64,000 nt of DNA from Panagrolaimus kolymaensis (taxonomy: Eukaryota; Nematoda; Chromadorea; Rhabditida; Panagrolaimidae): assembly GCA_028622995.1 (NCBI GenBank), contig JAJQJQ010000004.1, positions 6,696,001 through 6,760,000 on the forward strand. The letters are read 5' to 3'. Below are positions 1 to 15,900 of the stretch, piece by piece (the stretch's first letter is position 1; each line of letters begins with the position of its first letter). The notes below the pieces were generated by a model, which did no database searches, was not told the origin of the DNA, and worked only from the letters and a program-made list of their open reading frames with translations. A program made the translations under genes and the position numbers.

Positions 1-917
1 AGCTTTTTATTTTTTTAAGTATCCTTCATCTTTTTATTATTCATCTTCATCTTTCTTGTCTGAAGCTTAGAGCACCAAAAACTATGACATAGGGACGACG
101 GCGGACTACTCAAAAAAAAAATAGAGATGCTCTCTGCCTTCATTGCTCAGCTCCTGTGTTTGGCGCCATCGTTTTCGTCGTTTAAAAAAATAAAAGAAGC
201 ATAGAGGCGCATGGAAAAATAAAATAAAAAGGCTCCCTTTTATTTTTCCTTTTTCAAGCAAACAAACCGGAGGAATATATATATAAAGAAAGAAAAGAGA
301 TGGAACGTGAGCAATTTTTTATTTTTGAAAAAAAAGGAAAAAAATAAAGACAGCAAAGCTTTTTCCCTTCAACCAAAAAAAAAAACTCACTCACTCCAAT
401 GCCAAAGCCAATGGCACACATGAAGAAGGATGAAAAAAAAGTATATGCAAGTGACAACTTCGTTCTTTTCCACCGCAAAATAAAAAAAAGGAAAGAAAAG
501 AAAAGAAAATACATAACTCAAAAATGGCTTTCTTCCGTATTTTTTTGTTTTTTGTTTTTGCAATTTGCAAAAAAAAGAAAAAAAACCTTTCATTGGAGAT
601 TTTTTTGTTTAAGTTCGTTAAGAAAAATAAAATGAAAAGAAAATGAATAATTAATTTTTATACAGAAAACGTTTTATTTTTTTTTTCTGGGCAGTAACAA
701 ATTACTATATATTACCGCAAAAAAGGATTACTTTCTTTAGTGATAATAATACATTTTTCAAATATATTGTTCAAAAAATGTTACTTTCTTGAATCTTTAA
801 TTTTAAAAGCAAAAAATAGAGTAAATAATAAATAATTTTATTTTAATTTTTTTATTTCAAATTAAAAAATAAATACAAAATGGAATAAATATAAAAAATA
901 TTATAATATAAATTTTT
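1..917. other. Low-complexity flank, no gene seen
   Basis: This stretch is dominated by A and T runs. Open frames on both strands here consist almost wholly of Lys, Phe, Ser and Asn and show no domain, so I do not call them genes. From about 692 to 788 there are two copies of the short hairpin repeat that recurs in the cubilin introns. The last 100 bases are the probable 3' untranslated region of cubilin on the minus strand. A somewhat GC-richer patch lies at about 60-180; I see no frame or RNA structure in it. Confidence 0.6.
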
Positions 918-3900
918 TTAAACGATATCTTCGCTATAATCTTCACAATCCCAATGAATTCTAAAACCATTTCCATTGTTTTCAATATCGTTGTCACTTT
1001 GAAATTCAAAATAGTAATTTAATCCTTTTGTTTTTGGGAAAATGTATTCTTCTTCGCCCTGAAATATTTGAAATTTTAGAAGATTAATAAGCTTTTCTCA
1101 AGGAAATGCAAAAGTAAGAGAAATGAAAGAAAAAAAAGTATGTTGAATCAATAATGCAAAGTTTTTTTGGTATATTTAAACAAAAAATGGAGTGAAAAAA
1201 GCTAAAGTAAAAAATTAATTTTGATAGTAAGACATTTTTGCAAATAATCGTTAAAAAATGATTACTCTTTTTAGGGATAATAACTAATTTTTTCAAATTA
1301 TTGCCAAATAAAAATTACTCTCTTTTTTAATGGTCGAAGAACTCATTTTTGGATTAAAAAATCTATTCTAAACTTACCGGAATGCAAGGCGAAATCCAAT
1401 CACTATTTTTATGCTCTTCATCTCCGCCATCATTCGTGGCAACCACCGTTTTGTATCTCAACGTATCCGTTGCATCACAATTATCCACATCGATAGTTCT
1501 CGATAATTGAATGCTAATAATTTTAAAATTACAAAATAAACCAAGCGGTGGACGAATAGCCCATCGTTGAATGGTATTATTTGGATACATTCCGGGAAAA
1601 CCTATGGGAGTGATAGCTCCACTTCGTTCATAATTAGCTTCAAATTCATAAAATATTTGGTCGGTGTTTCGTGTTGAGACTTCCACGGGTTTTACAGTGT
1701 AATAACTTAAATCATATCCTCCATGAGCCATAGAATCATCAGATTTAAAAGTAAGGGAAACTTCATTGGAAGTTGAAAATTGACTTGGTGGAAGAGTGAA
1801 ACCACAAAAAGTTCGATTTTCGCCTGTTGAATTATTTGGATTGTAAGTAATCTGCAACAAAAATTTAAATAGATAAACCAATAAAATTTAAAAAAAAAAC
1901 AAAAATGTCTCAACGCAAAAATGTTAATTTTTTTTCGTACCGAGACCCATTTTTTCTATTTTTTTCAAACTTACGGTTAACGAATCATAAGTACACGAAG
2001 CAGAATAAAGATATCGTGAAAATGCACTATATGGCGTAGAACCGGAGCGACTCCAACCTCCTCGACGCCAATATGGAACATATCCGCCCAGGCCTGGATA
2101 TCGATGTCGGAAACCTTCGCCACGTTCAATTCGAAATTCTTTAAATACAACAAGAATTTGATAATCCAATGGAGCCGCAATCGTGGTGATGCAAGTGGCA
2201 TTATCATCATAAGCATTTGGATAATTTGGAGATGTAAGTCTTCCAGAAGCAAAATGGCTTCCAGGCTCGAATGAAACAGTTCGATTGCATTCTGAAAAAA
2301 ATTCTTTAAGAATATATATTTGTTTAGATTATTTTATGTTTCTACAAATTATTTCGAGTTTTAAATTAAAAATAACAGTAACAATTTTATTTAAATTATC
2401 GTTAAAAAATGATTCCTTTCTCCAATGATAGTAACACATTTCGTAAAAATATTGTTAAAAAAAGTTACTATCTTTTTTATTTTTAAAAACCAAAGTAAAA
2501 CCAAAAAAAGCCAAATGAAATTAGAATAAAAACTCACGATCAATAAGTTTATAGCTCAATGTGAAAGATGAGGCATATTCACTTTGAAGCAAAATGGATG
2601 CCGTAATTTGAATTACTGAAGTTTGAGATACAAATCTTGTGGGCATATTTTTTCTGCAATATCGAATATTTGTTGGTGTTTTGAGTTTTGTGCTACACGC
2701 GGGATGGGTGCATTCCGCTGCATTTCCAACATCTTGAATTTCCATAAATTCCAATGGACACGATGGGTCAGTGGAAGGAAAATTAAATTGTTTGAATTCT
2801 ATTTCAATTGGTTGGCCTTCTTTCGCATAAATAAAGAATCGGCAACGTTTGTGCTTTTGATTTTCTCGAGTTAACGCCGTATTTGAATCGAATGAAAATT
2901 CAGCGGAATTTGTTTCTGCAACCAAAGTTTCTCCACAATCATCTTTTATGGCTTTATATTCCACTTTAAATCCTTCATAACCTTCACCCGCGTCGGATTC
3001 AAAATAAAAATCCACTATTCTATATGAAGATTGAAGAATTAAGGGTAAATCAGAATCAGGAATTTCACATGTGGGATTTAGTAAATATGTGCTAATTGCT
3101 CGAGGACCATCGAATATCTTAAAAAATTAAAAGTAATATTTTTGAGACAAACTTTTAAATAAGCAAATTTGTAATTAAACACGTCAAATTTTTCGTTCAA
3201 GACATGCATGAAAAATAAATTCGAATGTTTTCGCGTGTATACCAAATTTTTTTAAAAGAATTTGTTTAAAATTTCCCATCGATACCACAAAAAAAATGTG
3301 GTTTATAAATTTCGTTTGGAAATCGTTAAAATGTTAATTCATTAATTTTTTATTTAAAAAAGGCATCTTCGCGAAAATATTAAAATTGAGCTATTTGGAG
3401 CAAAAATACAATACTTTAGTGACCACCAAAAAAACTTCTATCAGATTTTTTTTGTTAATTCTGCCAAATTTTAACTTTTCTTTTTTTGTTTTAAAATATT
3501 TAAAGTTTGTTAATTTTATTTTTTGAAGTAACTAACCGCAACAAAATCATAACAATTTGTGGTGTTTGGATTTGAATCAATTCGTCTCCGCTTTTCCACA
3601 TCCATTTTAATAAATTTAAATTCAATAATTTGTTTGGGATCTTTAGTTTTAATATTCCATAAACATCTTAAACCATTAACATATTTATTTCCGCTTGAAT
3701 CCATTGGAGGCGTAAGCGTTTGAGGTTCGGTGTCAGCAATTAAATTTCCTCCACATCCACTTTTAGGTCCCAAAGTTGCAGTTAAAACCAATTTAAAGCC
3801 ACCCCTGTTTGCTGAATGATCAGAATGGAATCTCACAGTCATATTTGGCCCTGTTGAAATTAAATAATCTTTGGGCGTATCTTCCCCACAATATCTCCCC

Positions 3901-6900
3901 ATTAAATTTTTAGTTTCATTCGGTAAAATTGACTGTGAAGAAATTGAAAAATTATTAATATTAGTTTCAATAATTCCATTATAAATTTCAATGAAATCAA
4001 AATTACATGAATTATAATTTAATTCCATTTCGATATTCGTAAATTTAGCGGAAATTATTCGATTTTCTGGTGCCGTAATATTCCATACACAATCCAAATT
4101 GCTATGATATGGAAGTGGGAAACCTGGAGAAGTAACGATAGCTGAAATTCTTTCCCGTGTTTCTGCAAGATTTATTTCTCCTCCACAATCCGCGAGCGCG
4201 TAAGATAATTTAAAGCCTCGATGTTGCTTTCGTTCATTTCCTTCAAAATATGATCGATTTCCAACAAATCTAACTCCAATTCCACCTTTAATCGAAATGG
4301 GTGGAGCTTCAGTGGTGGATTGCATATTTTCTTGACAATATTTTGCTACAGTTAATTCTCCTTTTGAAACATCAATAATTTCTAAATAATCTCGAATACA
4401 TTCGGATGATTTCGAATATATTCCACCACCACCATCAATTCCTCGCATTTGATTTCTCCATGGCATATTTGTTGTGGACATATCAAAATCCAATAATTTC
4501 ACAACCACAATTGGAATCCCATTATTTGGCAAAGTTGGATATATTAAATATTTACACTCAAAATCTTCATTTGGATAATATTTAGGATAATGTGGAGATG
4601 TTATAACTCCATGACTTAAAGATAAAGTGGTTCCACATTCAGCTTTCCAATGAACTTTAAATCCATATCCACTTATTTTATCATCCGTGGTAAAATTGAT
4701 TCGAATTCGATTTGATTCAGCATAAAATGGTTTGGGAATGTTACTGCCACATTTAGGTGCGTCCTTTTCTTCGTGCTCAAAATAAAAATAATAATCGCTC
4801 AAAGGTGAAAGAGCTCGAGATTGGTGTTCTTGGGATATCTGAAAAATAAGAGAAAAAAATTTCTATTAACAAAAACTATTATTTTTTTGCAATTTAAAAA
4901 TTTGGATAAAAAATAATTAAATAAAAAGCAGTGTTTGGGAAACTTCAATTTTCGAGGGTTTGCTTCTAAATTATTGAATTTTCTTTATTCTTTTTTCACA
5001 AAAAAAAAGTCTAAACTTTTCATTTTCAGCAAAAAAATTTTCTCTTTCTGAAATTTCTAAATTTTTACTCGTTTCTTTCTTTTTTAAACATTTTTTTATT
5101 AAACAAAATTCAAAGATTTTTACTTCGATGTTTTCTTTTATCCAGCGAACTCAAAAATAAAATTCTTTTTTTAGTTTTTTTTAGTCAAGAATTGCTTTCA
5201 TTTTTAATCGCTTCTCGAGGCTATATTACTGAAGTGTTTTTTTAAGAGTTTGCAAAATTCGAATAAAAAATAATGCTTTAAATTTTGCTTACTTGGAATG
5301 AATCCTTTTCACAATCATTCGATAATTGAACATCAAAGGCATCAAAAATTAATTTAACATGATATCCAATGGGAACAATAATATCCCAAATGCATTGGAC
5401 ATTTTCTGGATAATAGCCTGGATGATTTGGGGATTCAATTAAGCCACTCATTGCGTGACTTGCAAATCCGCAGCCTCGATCTGCAAATAATTTTTTTTAT
5501 TTCAAATTTTATAAAAAAAAATTGATCTAATTTAATACCTGTTGAAGAATGATAATGAACAAAGCTGTAAGTTAAATTAAAGCCCCGCTTTTGAACGGAT
5601 TTATCAGTTTTCCATAGCAAAGTTAAATCACGCGAACGAGTTCGAATAATTTTAAATCGATCGGGTAAGGATTGATTTTCAGCTGCGGAGTAACAATATT
5701 GATGAATAACTGAATCCGTTCCCTCTCCTTCTGAAGCAATTAAATGATCATTAAATTCACAATCAACATGATATTCAATTTCCATAAAACCAAATTCTAT
5801 TTCAATCGTTTTTCCTTCCGATGCTCGAAGGTACCAAAGACAATAATCATTGGGGTTATAATCTTCATCGGAATCAAAATTTGGAGATGTTATAGTTCCA
5901 CTTTGTTCTTCAAGTTCATCTTCCAAAATTGTTCCGCCACAAGCTAAAAAAAACAAATTTCAAAAATTTAAATAAACTCAAAGCTTGGTTTTGACAAGAA
6001 AACAAAAAACTTACGATAAAATTTAACATTCAATTTAAATTCCAATGGTGTATCAATAAATAATTTATGGGGATTATTAATAACATAAATATCAAAAAGA
6101 TAATTTGGAAATATGAATACTGTTTCATTATTTTTGGTTGAAGCATTACAGAATATTTCATTAATTGCCCAAGGACCTATGACATCATCTGAAAAATTTT
6201 TTGTTTTATCAAATAATTGTTTCAGAAAATTAGAATAATGCCAAAAAATATAAAAAATAAGCATTCTTTTTTGTAGCCAAAAAATTTATTTAATGCAAAT
6301 AAATTTTTGAGAGAAAATCTTTTTACCTTTAATAACCACACGATTGCCTTGAGCGCAATTTTTAAAAATGGAATTTCTTGGTCTCATTTCAGTGAATTTA
6401 ATTACCGTTGTTCCAGTTTCTGATGTGGGTCGTTTAACTTGTAAATGGCAGAAAGCTAAAAAATAAACACGTTTTTTTAATTCTATCAAAAAAATTTTAA
6501 AAATTAATATTACATCTTGCTCCAAGTCCATAACTTGATCCTCGTTCAATGGATAAATTTCCAATTTTCATAACCATATTTCTTGATATTACTGAGCTAC
6601 ACCCTTCATTATTAAATCTATCAGCAATCTATAAAATCCAAATTTTAAATATTAAAAAATTTCGCTTCGACCAAAACAAATATAAAATTAAAATTTTTTT
6701 ACTTTTTTATAACTAATTTTCCATGGTTTTGAAAGTCGATCATCATTTAAATTTTTGTATCTTCCAATTCCTAAATATCCATAATGGGCATTTTGAGATT
6801 GATCCGTGTAAGTTAGCGTAGCTAAATCAGTCATAGAAATAAAAGAAGTTTTATTTTGACAAAAACGTTTTTCATTTGCTAAAAGACTATCTCGAGCAAA

Positions 6901-9900
6901 TGGCGGACCATTGAATATTTCCAAATCGGGATAGCATTGATCGAATAAACGATTCATATAAAAACCCTATAAAAAAATTATTAATATTAAAAACAGCGAA
7001 AAAAAATTTGTTTGTAAAGTTTTTTATTACATTTTCTTGATTTAAAAAGCTAAATTGTATTGAATATCGATTTCCTATTCCCGCATCAAATGTCCATTCA
7101 CAAGATAAATGTGGAATGATTCGTTCGGGTGAACCTGGAAGAGTAATGGTTCCTTCATCATCGGTGATTTCACCGCCGCATTCTATAAACAAAGAAAGTT
7201 TTAATAAAAAGTTTAAAAACAAATCAAAATTAAAATTTTTATAAAAAAAACTAAAAAGAATGGCTGATCTGGGGCGGAATCGAACCGCCGACCTTCTGTG
7301 TGTTAGACAGATGTGATAACCCCTACACCACCAGACCGCATGTTTTGGCTTATTTCTCAGTAAAAAATATGTTAGACAAAACAAAAATGGCAAATAACCT
7401 ATTCGTGCCCGGACCATTCGTGGAACCCCATTCGTGGAAAAAAATATACCTATTCGTGGAAACTTACCTATTCGTGGAACCCATTGGTTCATTTTTTTCC
7501 ACGAATGTGTCTATTTTTTTCCACGAATGGGTTCCACGAATGGTCCGGGCACGAATGGGTATACAGCCAACAAAAATATGTAACGCGAGCAAAAAATTTT
7601 CTTTCTTTTTCCGTTTTCAAAATAGCTTTCACTTACCAAATTTACTTGATGAAACTTTCAAATCAAATCCACATTGTTTATTAGTGCAAAACATTCGAGT
7701 CATTTTAGTTCCACTTGAATTTGAATGAAATTCAACAAACATGGAATTATGTTGGGATTGATATCCATCAATTTCGGTTTGCAATTGCGAACATGAAGGT
7801 GGCATAATTATTTCACCCGAGAAATTTTTATCTTTTAACATTAAATATTCCATTGTACAATTTTCGCTATAATTCATCCAAATATGTTCGACATTTGCTT
7901 GAACGAAATGCCCCTTTGGAGCTTTAACATTCCATTGACACGTGGTTTGAGGAGGATAGGGTTCAGGATAATTTGGACTTGTGACCGAAGTGTTATGGCC
8001 TTGTTGAAGGACCACTGAACCTCCACATGAAGCCACTTCATAAGTTGCATTAAATCCAAGAGATTTGGAATAAGAATCAGTTACATATTTAACGAAAAGT
8101 GATGAATCCGTGGAAAATATTGTGCTTGGCGCTTCAACTTCACAATATCTTCCAACCAATGGAGAAGATTCAGATGGACCATCTCGAATTTCGAGGTAAT
8201 CTTCAAGGCATCTAAAATTTAAAAAAATTTGCATAAAAGTTTTAAATTTAAAAAAAGTTGTTAATTTGGCCCGGATTCGAAAAATTTCGAATCCCTTTGT
8301 TTTCGTGATTTGGCTTTAGAATAATTATTTTTTCTAAAATGAAAAAACTCACTCAGTTTCATCAGAATTTTGTGTATTAAATGAATGAGGATCCACAGTA
8401 AATTTAACTCGATGTCCTGGAAGGGTATGAATCACCCAATGACAATTAAGTGAATTTGGAGACATATGAGGAAATTCTGGAGATGATAAAATTTTTATTG
8501 GATTTATTTCATCCACCCAAAGTGACGATGAACTGCAATCAACTGACACTTCTTCCATAGTTAATTTGAAACCCTTTCGTTCAACCATGCTATTATCAGA
8601 ATTGAAATAAGCATAAAGACGACCATTGAAAGTTTTATTAAAATTTATTTGACCGCATCGTTTAGCTTTACTTCCACCAATTAAAGATGTGCCAATATAA
8701 GCTGAAGGAACTTCTTCCTAAAAAAAATAAATAATTAAAAAATATTTTAGGCTAAAATGTTCGAAAAAAATGTGAGAATTTTCATGCAAAACCAAGCTTT
8801 TGAAAATTTGCATATATTTCCGTTCGAGACACAAAAAATTCATTTACCATTAAAAAGTAATCATTTCCACAACTTCCATCTGTGCCATCAATATCCAATT
8901 CAACGGTAATATTTAATTGTCGCGTTGAACCCAAAATTAATCCCCAAAAGCATGATTCATTCTTTCGATAAGCACTGGGCCATCCAGGACTAGTGATTTC
9001 TGCTTTTAATGGGGCTGAATTATCCATAATATAATCAAATGAACGACAACCAAGTTTATATTCAATTTTAAATCCACTTGCAGTTCGAGAACGATCAGTC
9101 ACAAAATAAATATATACATTTTGATGATATTCTAATTCCATGGGAGTTCCCATAGATGATGAATTTCCTTGACAATATGTTAAAATTCCGGGAGGTTGGT
9201 TCACTAATTCATTCACCGAATAATCAACTATTCCAATTCCAAGATAATCATATAAGCAACTCGTTTGCTCTTCCAAATCTATGTAAGTTATCTAAAAAAA
9301 AAAAGCAGGCAATAAATAATAAATTATTTTTTTTTGTTTTGAAAAATGCCAAATTATTTTTGGGTAAATAAAAAACATACTTTGATCATGATATTTGTGA
9401 ATCGCTTTCGATTGATAGTCCATTTACATTTTTGATCATTCATATAATTTCCATAAAAGTTTTTAGGATTTTCTAATGTTTGAGTTTCATATGTTGGGAA
9501 AAGTTCTCGACCGCAGGTGTAAACTAAAAAAAATTATTATCGTTATCAGTTTCCATTTATCACAGGTGCAAGCTTTCCAAAATTTTAGTGTTAATTAATT
9601 ATGTTTAGTCTCAAAGCGAAAAAATTAATATACAATTTTCGTGGTTTGACCAAATTTTCCAGATACAACATTTTTATAAACATTTTTTTTTTAATAAATG
9701 TCCAGTTTTTATTATTTTTAAATCGTAAAAAAAATTTATCATTTTTTTCCAGCGAAGAAAAAAAATAAACTAACCATCTTCTTGAATATTTTCAGTTTTA
9801 TCCTTTGAAATACTTTGATAATATTCATATGAATTTATTTCTTCCCAATGTAATCGAAAATGGCCAGAATTTTCAGTTTTACCAAAATCAACTTTAACTT

Positions 9901-12900
9901 CTCGAGCATTAAAATAATATTCTAATGGAGCCATATTTTCTTCAATAAACCCTTCCACCGAAACACTATTACATTCTTCAACATTGCATTCAGTTGGAAT
10001 TAAATTTAATATTATTGAAGCATATGGAGAAATATTTAATCGATCCACGGTTATTTTAATTTTAGTATTATTTTCTTTTGTTCGAAGAAACCATTGATAT
10101 AAAGGTTTTGCCATTAATGTTGCAGGTGGAGATTCAATTATGCTTGATTCGGGATATGAGTCAACCACTAAAAAAAATTATTGTTTAATTTATTCATAAT
10201 TACTTTTATTTTAAACTTTTTTATTAGGACTCTCAAAACGATATTTTAAAAGAAAATCTTGTTACAGGGATTCTCCACAAGATTATTTCCAATTATTTTT
10301 TTTACAGGAAATCTCGACGCAAAGATTCTATTAATTTGATAACAAAAAATGCAAAAGTTTATCAATTTAATATTTCTTCCCAGAAATTTCAGAACGAAAA
10401 ATTTAAATCTTTTTTTCTTCTAATCTAAAATAAATTCTGATTAATTTAAGATCCATTCTTAGATTTTAATATCTCAAAATAATTTTTTTTAAGTTTCTTA
10501 TCTCTGCCAATCTCAACGCGGCTTTTTTTGAAAAATTCTTGCTACTATCTCTCTCGAGGTTTATATTTTTAATTCATGAATTTTTATACTCTTCCTTTAT
10601 CAAAGAAAAATTTTCTTACCAATTTGTGATTTCATTTGCAAAATGTAATCTCCCATAATTTCATCCAATGCATCATCGCTTAAATCCTCGTTTGGATGAT
10701 ATCGAAGTCGAAGAGTAATTTTTGGAGATTTATATTTAATTTGTTTTTCTTCTGAATTACATATTCTTGGTTCGCTTGTATCAGAGGAAGCTAATTTAAT
10801 TTCAATAAATGATTCTTGGCATAATTCAGATTCGGGTAATTTAACTAATTGGATTTCAAGTTGCACTGTGAAACCATAAGGCGCAATAAAAGTCCAATCA
10901 CAATCTGTGAGTTTTCTTTTATCTATTTTATATCGAAGATGACGTTGATATTGATCAATTGTGCCACCACAAACTAAAAAACATTTTAATTTGCGTTGTG
11001 AAAGAAAAAAATTTATGAAAGTAATAAATTTAAAAAAACTATTGTAAAATTTCATTACACTCTTCAATGATAGTAAACAAAATTTTAAAATTATTGCCAA
11101 AATTTATTACTATCAAGAAGCAATAATAAAATTTGTTTATTATAAACATACACTGTCCGGCAAGTCCATAATAAATTAAATAACGTCCAGAAAGTTTTGT
11201 TAAATCAGCTAAAAGGGTTGGAGATCCCTCACATTCTCCAAAATCTTTTCGTAATGTGAGTTCTTGAGAAAAATCACTGAAAAAAAAAATGCAAATATAT
11301 ATATTTTTTTGTTCGAATAAATAATTTATAAAAAAAAAACAAGGTTGCTTACATTCGAGTATCTTCTTCTTCATCATTACATCGGAAAGTAAAAGTATCA
11401 AGGGCATTAGCTCTTGGGTGTATATCAGAATATGGAAGTCGATCACCAGAAATATAAAGAGTATCGCCTGAATTTTCTGAAAAAAAAAATCACAAAATTT
11501 ACTAGAAGTTGCATTTTATAAAAATTTTTGATTTATTTAAAGCAGAAGAAAATTAAAGACAGTAATTAAAAATAAACTATATTTTGTCATTTTTTTATTA
11601 CTATCGTTTTTTAGTTTTATTATATTTTTCTGCTTATTTTCTTTTAAATTACTAAAGTTTTAGTTCGTTATCAAAGAATTTGTTTTTAATTAAAGATTTA
11701 ATTTTTTTCTTTAATGAAAAAATAGTGAGAGTAATCAAAAAGATATAATATTTTGTAATTATTTAATTACTATCAATCAAAGTTTTTTCACGGAAAAAAA
11801 AATTTACCATCATCTTCATCTTTAACAAATTTATATGTGCAATTAAATCGAATGGATTTCGGATTATCATCATTTCCATTTGCAATCATAAAAGTTTGTG
11901 ATTCATATTTGGCAATTAAAGTGCCGCCGCATTGAGCCCACATTTTAAGCATAAAACCATTTTGTTTTTTATTTTTATCATCCGATGACGACGACGACAA
12001 AGAAGTTTCTTGAGGGGAACCATGAAAAACGATTACAGCTTTTTGAACATTTGATTTAATAATTCGAGGGCGATCAATTTGAAGGCAAACTCGATGCAAC
12101 ATTTTATTATTTCGATAATAACTTTCTTCGGGATTATATTCGCCTTCATAAAATGCTAATGAACCCTCGATAAATGCCATCGAAGCTGTGCAACTGAAAA
12201 AAAAAAAAAATTTTTTATTATTACTTTTACTCTCGACGCGCAAAAATAAATTTTTTTTATATTACTGATATCTTAGGTTCGTAAAATAAATTAAAGGATT
12301 TATGGTAAGAGTCGTGACACTAAAAATGAAGAAAAATTCTTTCCTTTTTTTTTTGTTTGCATCGAATCTCGACGCGGTGGAAAACTCACTTTTGTTCTGT
12401 AGTTCCACCAAATACATATCCACTATCTCCATCGAGATCATACATTCGATAACTATGTCGCCGAGTGCCAGAAGGATTATTAAATTCAGTTAAATTAAAA
12501 TTCACCACACTTCCAGCAGGCGCATGAATTTCCCAAATACATGAAATACCTTTTGGATAAGCTTTAGGGAAATTGGGTGAATGAAGGAAAGCCGGATTAT
12601 CGTCGTCCACTGCAAAAAATTATTATGCATAAATCGAATTTAAATTTTTGGTAATTTGCATATTAGAAAACAAAAAAATTAGTGTCTTTATGAGAAAATT
12701 TTAAAATTTTGTTTCATATCAAAATCATGGAAAATTTAAATATTTGTAAAGAAAAATATTTAAGTTTCGGTAAATTTTATAGTAAAATTCTATTTATATT
12801 ATTTTGGTCTCTCAACGAATTTTCAAAATTTTCCGATAACAAATTTTTATTTTGTTGGCTCTATTAAAAAAACTTACATTCAATAATGCCACCGCAAGAA

Positions 12901-15900
12901 TAAGCATCCGCTAAATCCATTTTAACAAATTCAACTTTAGCTTTAAAAGTAATATTATTTACACTCATATTATTTTTTGCGGCTAATCTCATAAACGCAT
13001 ATAATTCATTTGTGTGACTTTGATAACTTTCATTATTAATAATATTACAGAAAATTTTTTGTGGTATTCCACTTGCATTATTTGTGCCGGAATAAAATTC
13101 AATTCCATCATGATTTTCGGGATTTTTAGTTTTAGATGGATCATCGCAAGCTTCCTTCTGATTGGGATCTCCAATAAAATATGCGTGTTCAATAGAAATT
13201 TTAATTACAAATCCTATTGGAGCTTTAATTATCCATTCACATTGCCTTTCGGTTGTTTGGTCATTATTATTAATAAAATCCGATGGTCTTGCAATCATAT
13301 CAGAATTATTTTTAATTATTATCCCACCGCATCCGATTGTAGTCCATGAAAGCCAAAAATTATTATCCGGTCGTGACCCTTGCAAATTATAATAAATATC
13401 GAGAGTATTATTTTTTGATATAATTTCTTGCGGGATATAGTGTTCACAAAATTTGGAGGTTTGATATGTGGGCGAAATTCCATTGGTTGTGAGATTAAGA
13501 ATTTGTAATGAAGGAATCTGAAAAAGAAGAAAAAAAATATGGAAGAATTAATTAAATTTTAAAGTAAAATTCAAAGAAAAATACAAAAAAAAAGACGCAT
13601 TTACAAATGTGTTTAAAAGTGAATTAATTTATTACATGCATTATAGTAATAAGTTTTTCACAATATTTAAATTTTTTTTATTATTATCTCAAAAGAGAGT
13701 AATCAAATCATAGCAATAATTTACTAAAGTTTATTATTATCCCGATTTTTTTCTTTCACAAAGTAATGTTAAAAACATTTGCTTTTTATATTTTTATAAA
13801 CCAAAGTGTTAAAGCAAAAGTTAACAAATTTTTGATATTTACTTAATTTTTTTTAAAAAGAAATGTAAGACTTTTAATGAAAAAATAAAACTTTAAACCT
13901 AAAAGACAGATAGATTGATGATTTACCAAATTTTTGGATTTTATATTTCTTATTTTTTCCACCAACCAACAACTAACTTACCATGAGATTATTGCTGCAT
14001 ATAAATCCTCCATTTGCTTTTAGATCAAATCTATGAAATCTTACACTTATTCGACTTCCAGGACTTGTTCGAATTGTCCATTTACAATTTAACGCTGTAT
14101 TAGATTCAATAGGGCCCGGGAAACCTGGAGATTGAATGGATCCATGATGATTGGTTAAAATTATATCTTTGCAATAAGTATCAAAATGAGCTAAAAATCC
14201 ATATAGGGCGCCGTGATAGGAACCCCCGTGCTGAACATATTTAATGGCTAATTGATTTCCATCAGAAATTATTGGTTCTGTATTAACTTGTTGAGTGCAA
14301 AAACGTTTAATAAGTTGAGAATCAGAATATTTTCCATCTGAGACATCGATGAAATTTGAACCAAAAACATTGCATTCGCCTCGAGTGTCCGCGGAATCGA
14401 GGTTATCAATAAATGAAAAAGATAATTTCACTCGATTTCCTTCCCCCACCGAAATAGCCCAATCACAATTTAACGATCTCGAATCTTTGAGTGGATATTG
14501 CGGGGCAGAAACAAACCCACTAATTCCACTAATTTTTCCGCCACATCCTGCCGCGAATTGTTCATACTTTACACGGAAGTAAGTAGTTTCAGGAGAATTT
14601 GTTGTAAATTGAAGATATGCTCGATTTCCTTGAGTTATTAATTTAGTTAAATTTTTTACGTCACACATATCCGAAATTCCGGGGAATGCTGGAGATTCTT
14701 TTGTCATTCCATTTCGAAGAAGTAATGAGCCTTGAGTGCATGGAAGAGTGAGGTTTTCAAATGTTAACATAATTCGATGCATTTTAGGTAACTAAAAAAT
14801 GTGGTGAAATTAGGCTTTTTTAAAACTAGTAATTTTCTGAATTAAAAAATATCGAAAAGTTTGTCTTGATAAGAAAAAAAGGAAAAATTCTTTTAAATTT
14901 AAAGTTTTATTCCAATTTTAAAGCTTGTTTTGAATCGAAAATTCGGGATAATTATTATATTTTTTATTTAAAACCTTTCTTCCTAATTCCAATTAGTTTT
15001 TATGATAAACAACCCATTTTCCCATTTTTATTTTTTTGATTCTCAATTCAAAATTTAAAAAAAAATAACTAACCAAAATAATATATTCACATTTCGTGGC
15101 TCTTGGATGTAAAGTAGAATTAAATTCAATTATTCCATCAAGAGTAGTGAAAGTTTGATCACAATCATCCGCTGCTTCAATTCCTCGATAAGTTGCAGAA
15201 AAGCCTGCGCCATTCACTGATCGATCCGAAAGGAAAACAATGGACATTTTATTTCCTTTTGAAAGGAGCGCTGGAGGAACAGACATTCCACAAAACCTGA
15301 AAAAAAAAAATATTTTTTAGGAAATGTAAAATAATCAAAAATGGATTTTTTTGGTATCGGCAGCTACTAAAAAAAGAAAGTTTCGAATCAAAAAAATTCT
15401 TTAAATAAAAACTAATATAAAATTTGAAGAATTTAAAGAAACTATGGTAAAATTAGGCAAACTTCTAATATTTTAATATTTTTTTAAAAACTTTTCTTAG
15501 ATGGTGAAAACTAAAATTTTTAAGCAAAAAAAAAATTCTACAAATTTTAAATCTTCAAAATTTAGCCAAAATTAATGCAAACTTTCCAATGCAACATTTT
15601 TTAACGAAAAAAGAATTAATAATTTTTTGTTTCAAAAAAACAAAATTTCATAATCTGAAAATTTCTTTAAAAAAAGCAGACTTTTGTCAATTTTCTAAAA
15701 ATATTTTTTGTTTTGTAATTTTCTAATTAAATTTTAAAAAAATTATTTTTTTATTACCGTCCAAGAAGTTCACCATGTTCATCCTCATTTACATATGTTC
15801 CATCATAAACCGCAACGGAATCAAATTCACAATCATCTTGATTTGCAACATTTTCAACATCAAAAACATCAAAAGTAATTCGAATTCGTTGATGAAAAAA

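Noticed and set aside
254..635. Open frames on both strands in the first 650 bases
   Set aside because: They are made of Phe/Ser or Lys runs from homopolymers, with no domain, and mirror each other across strands.
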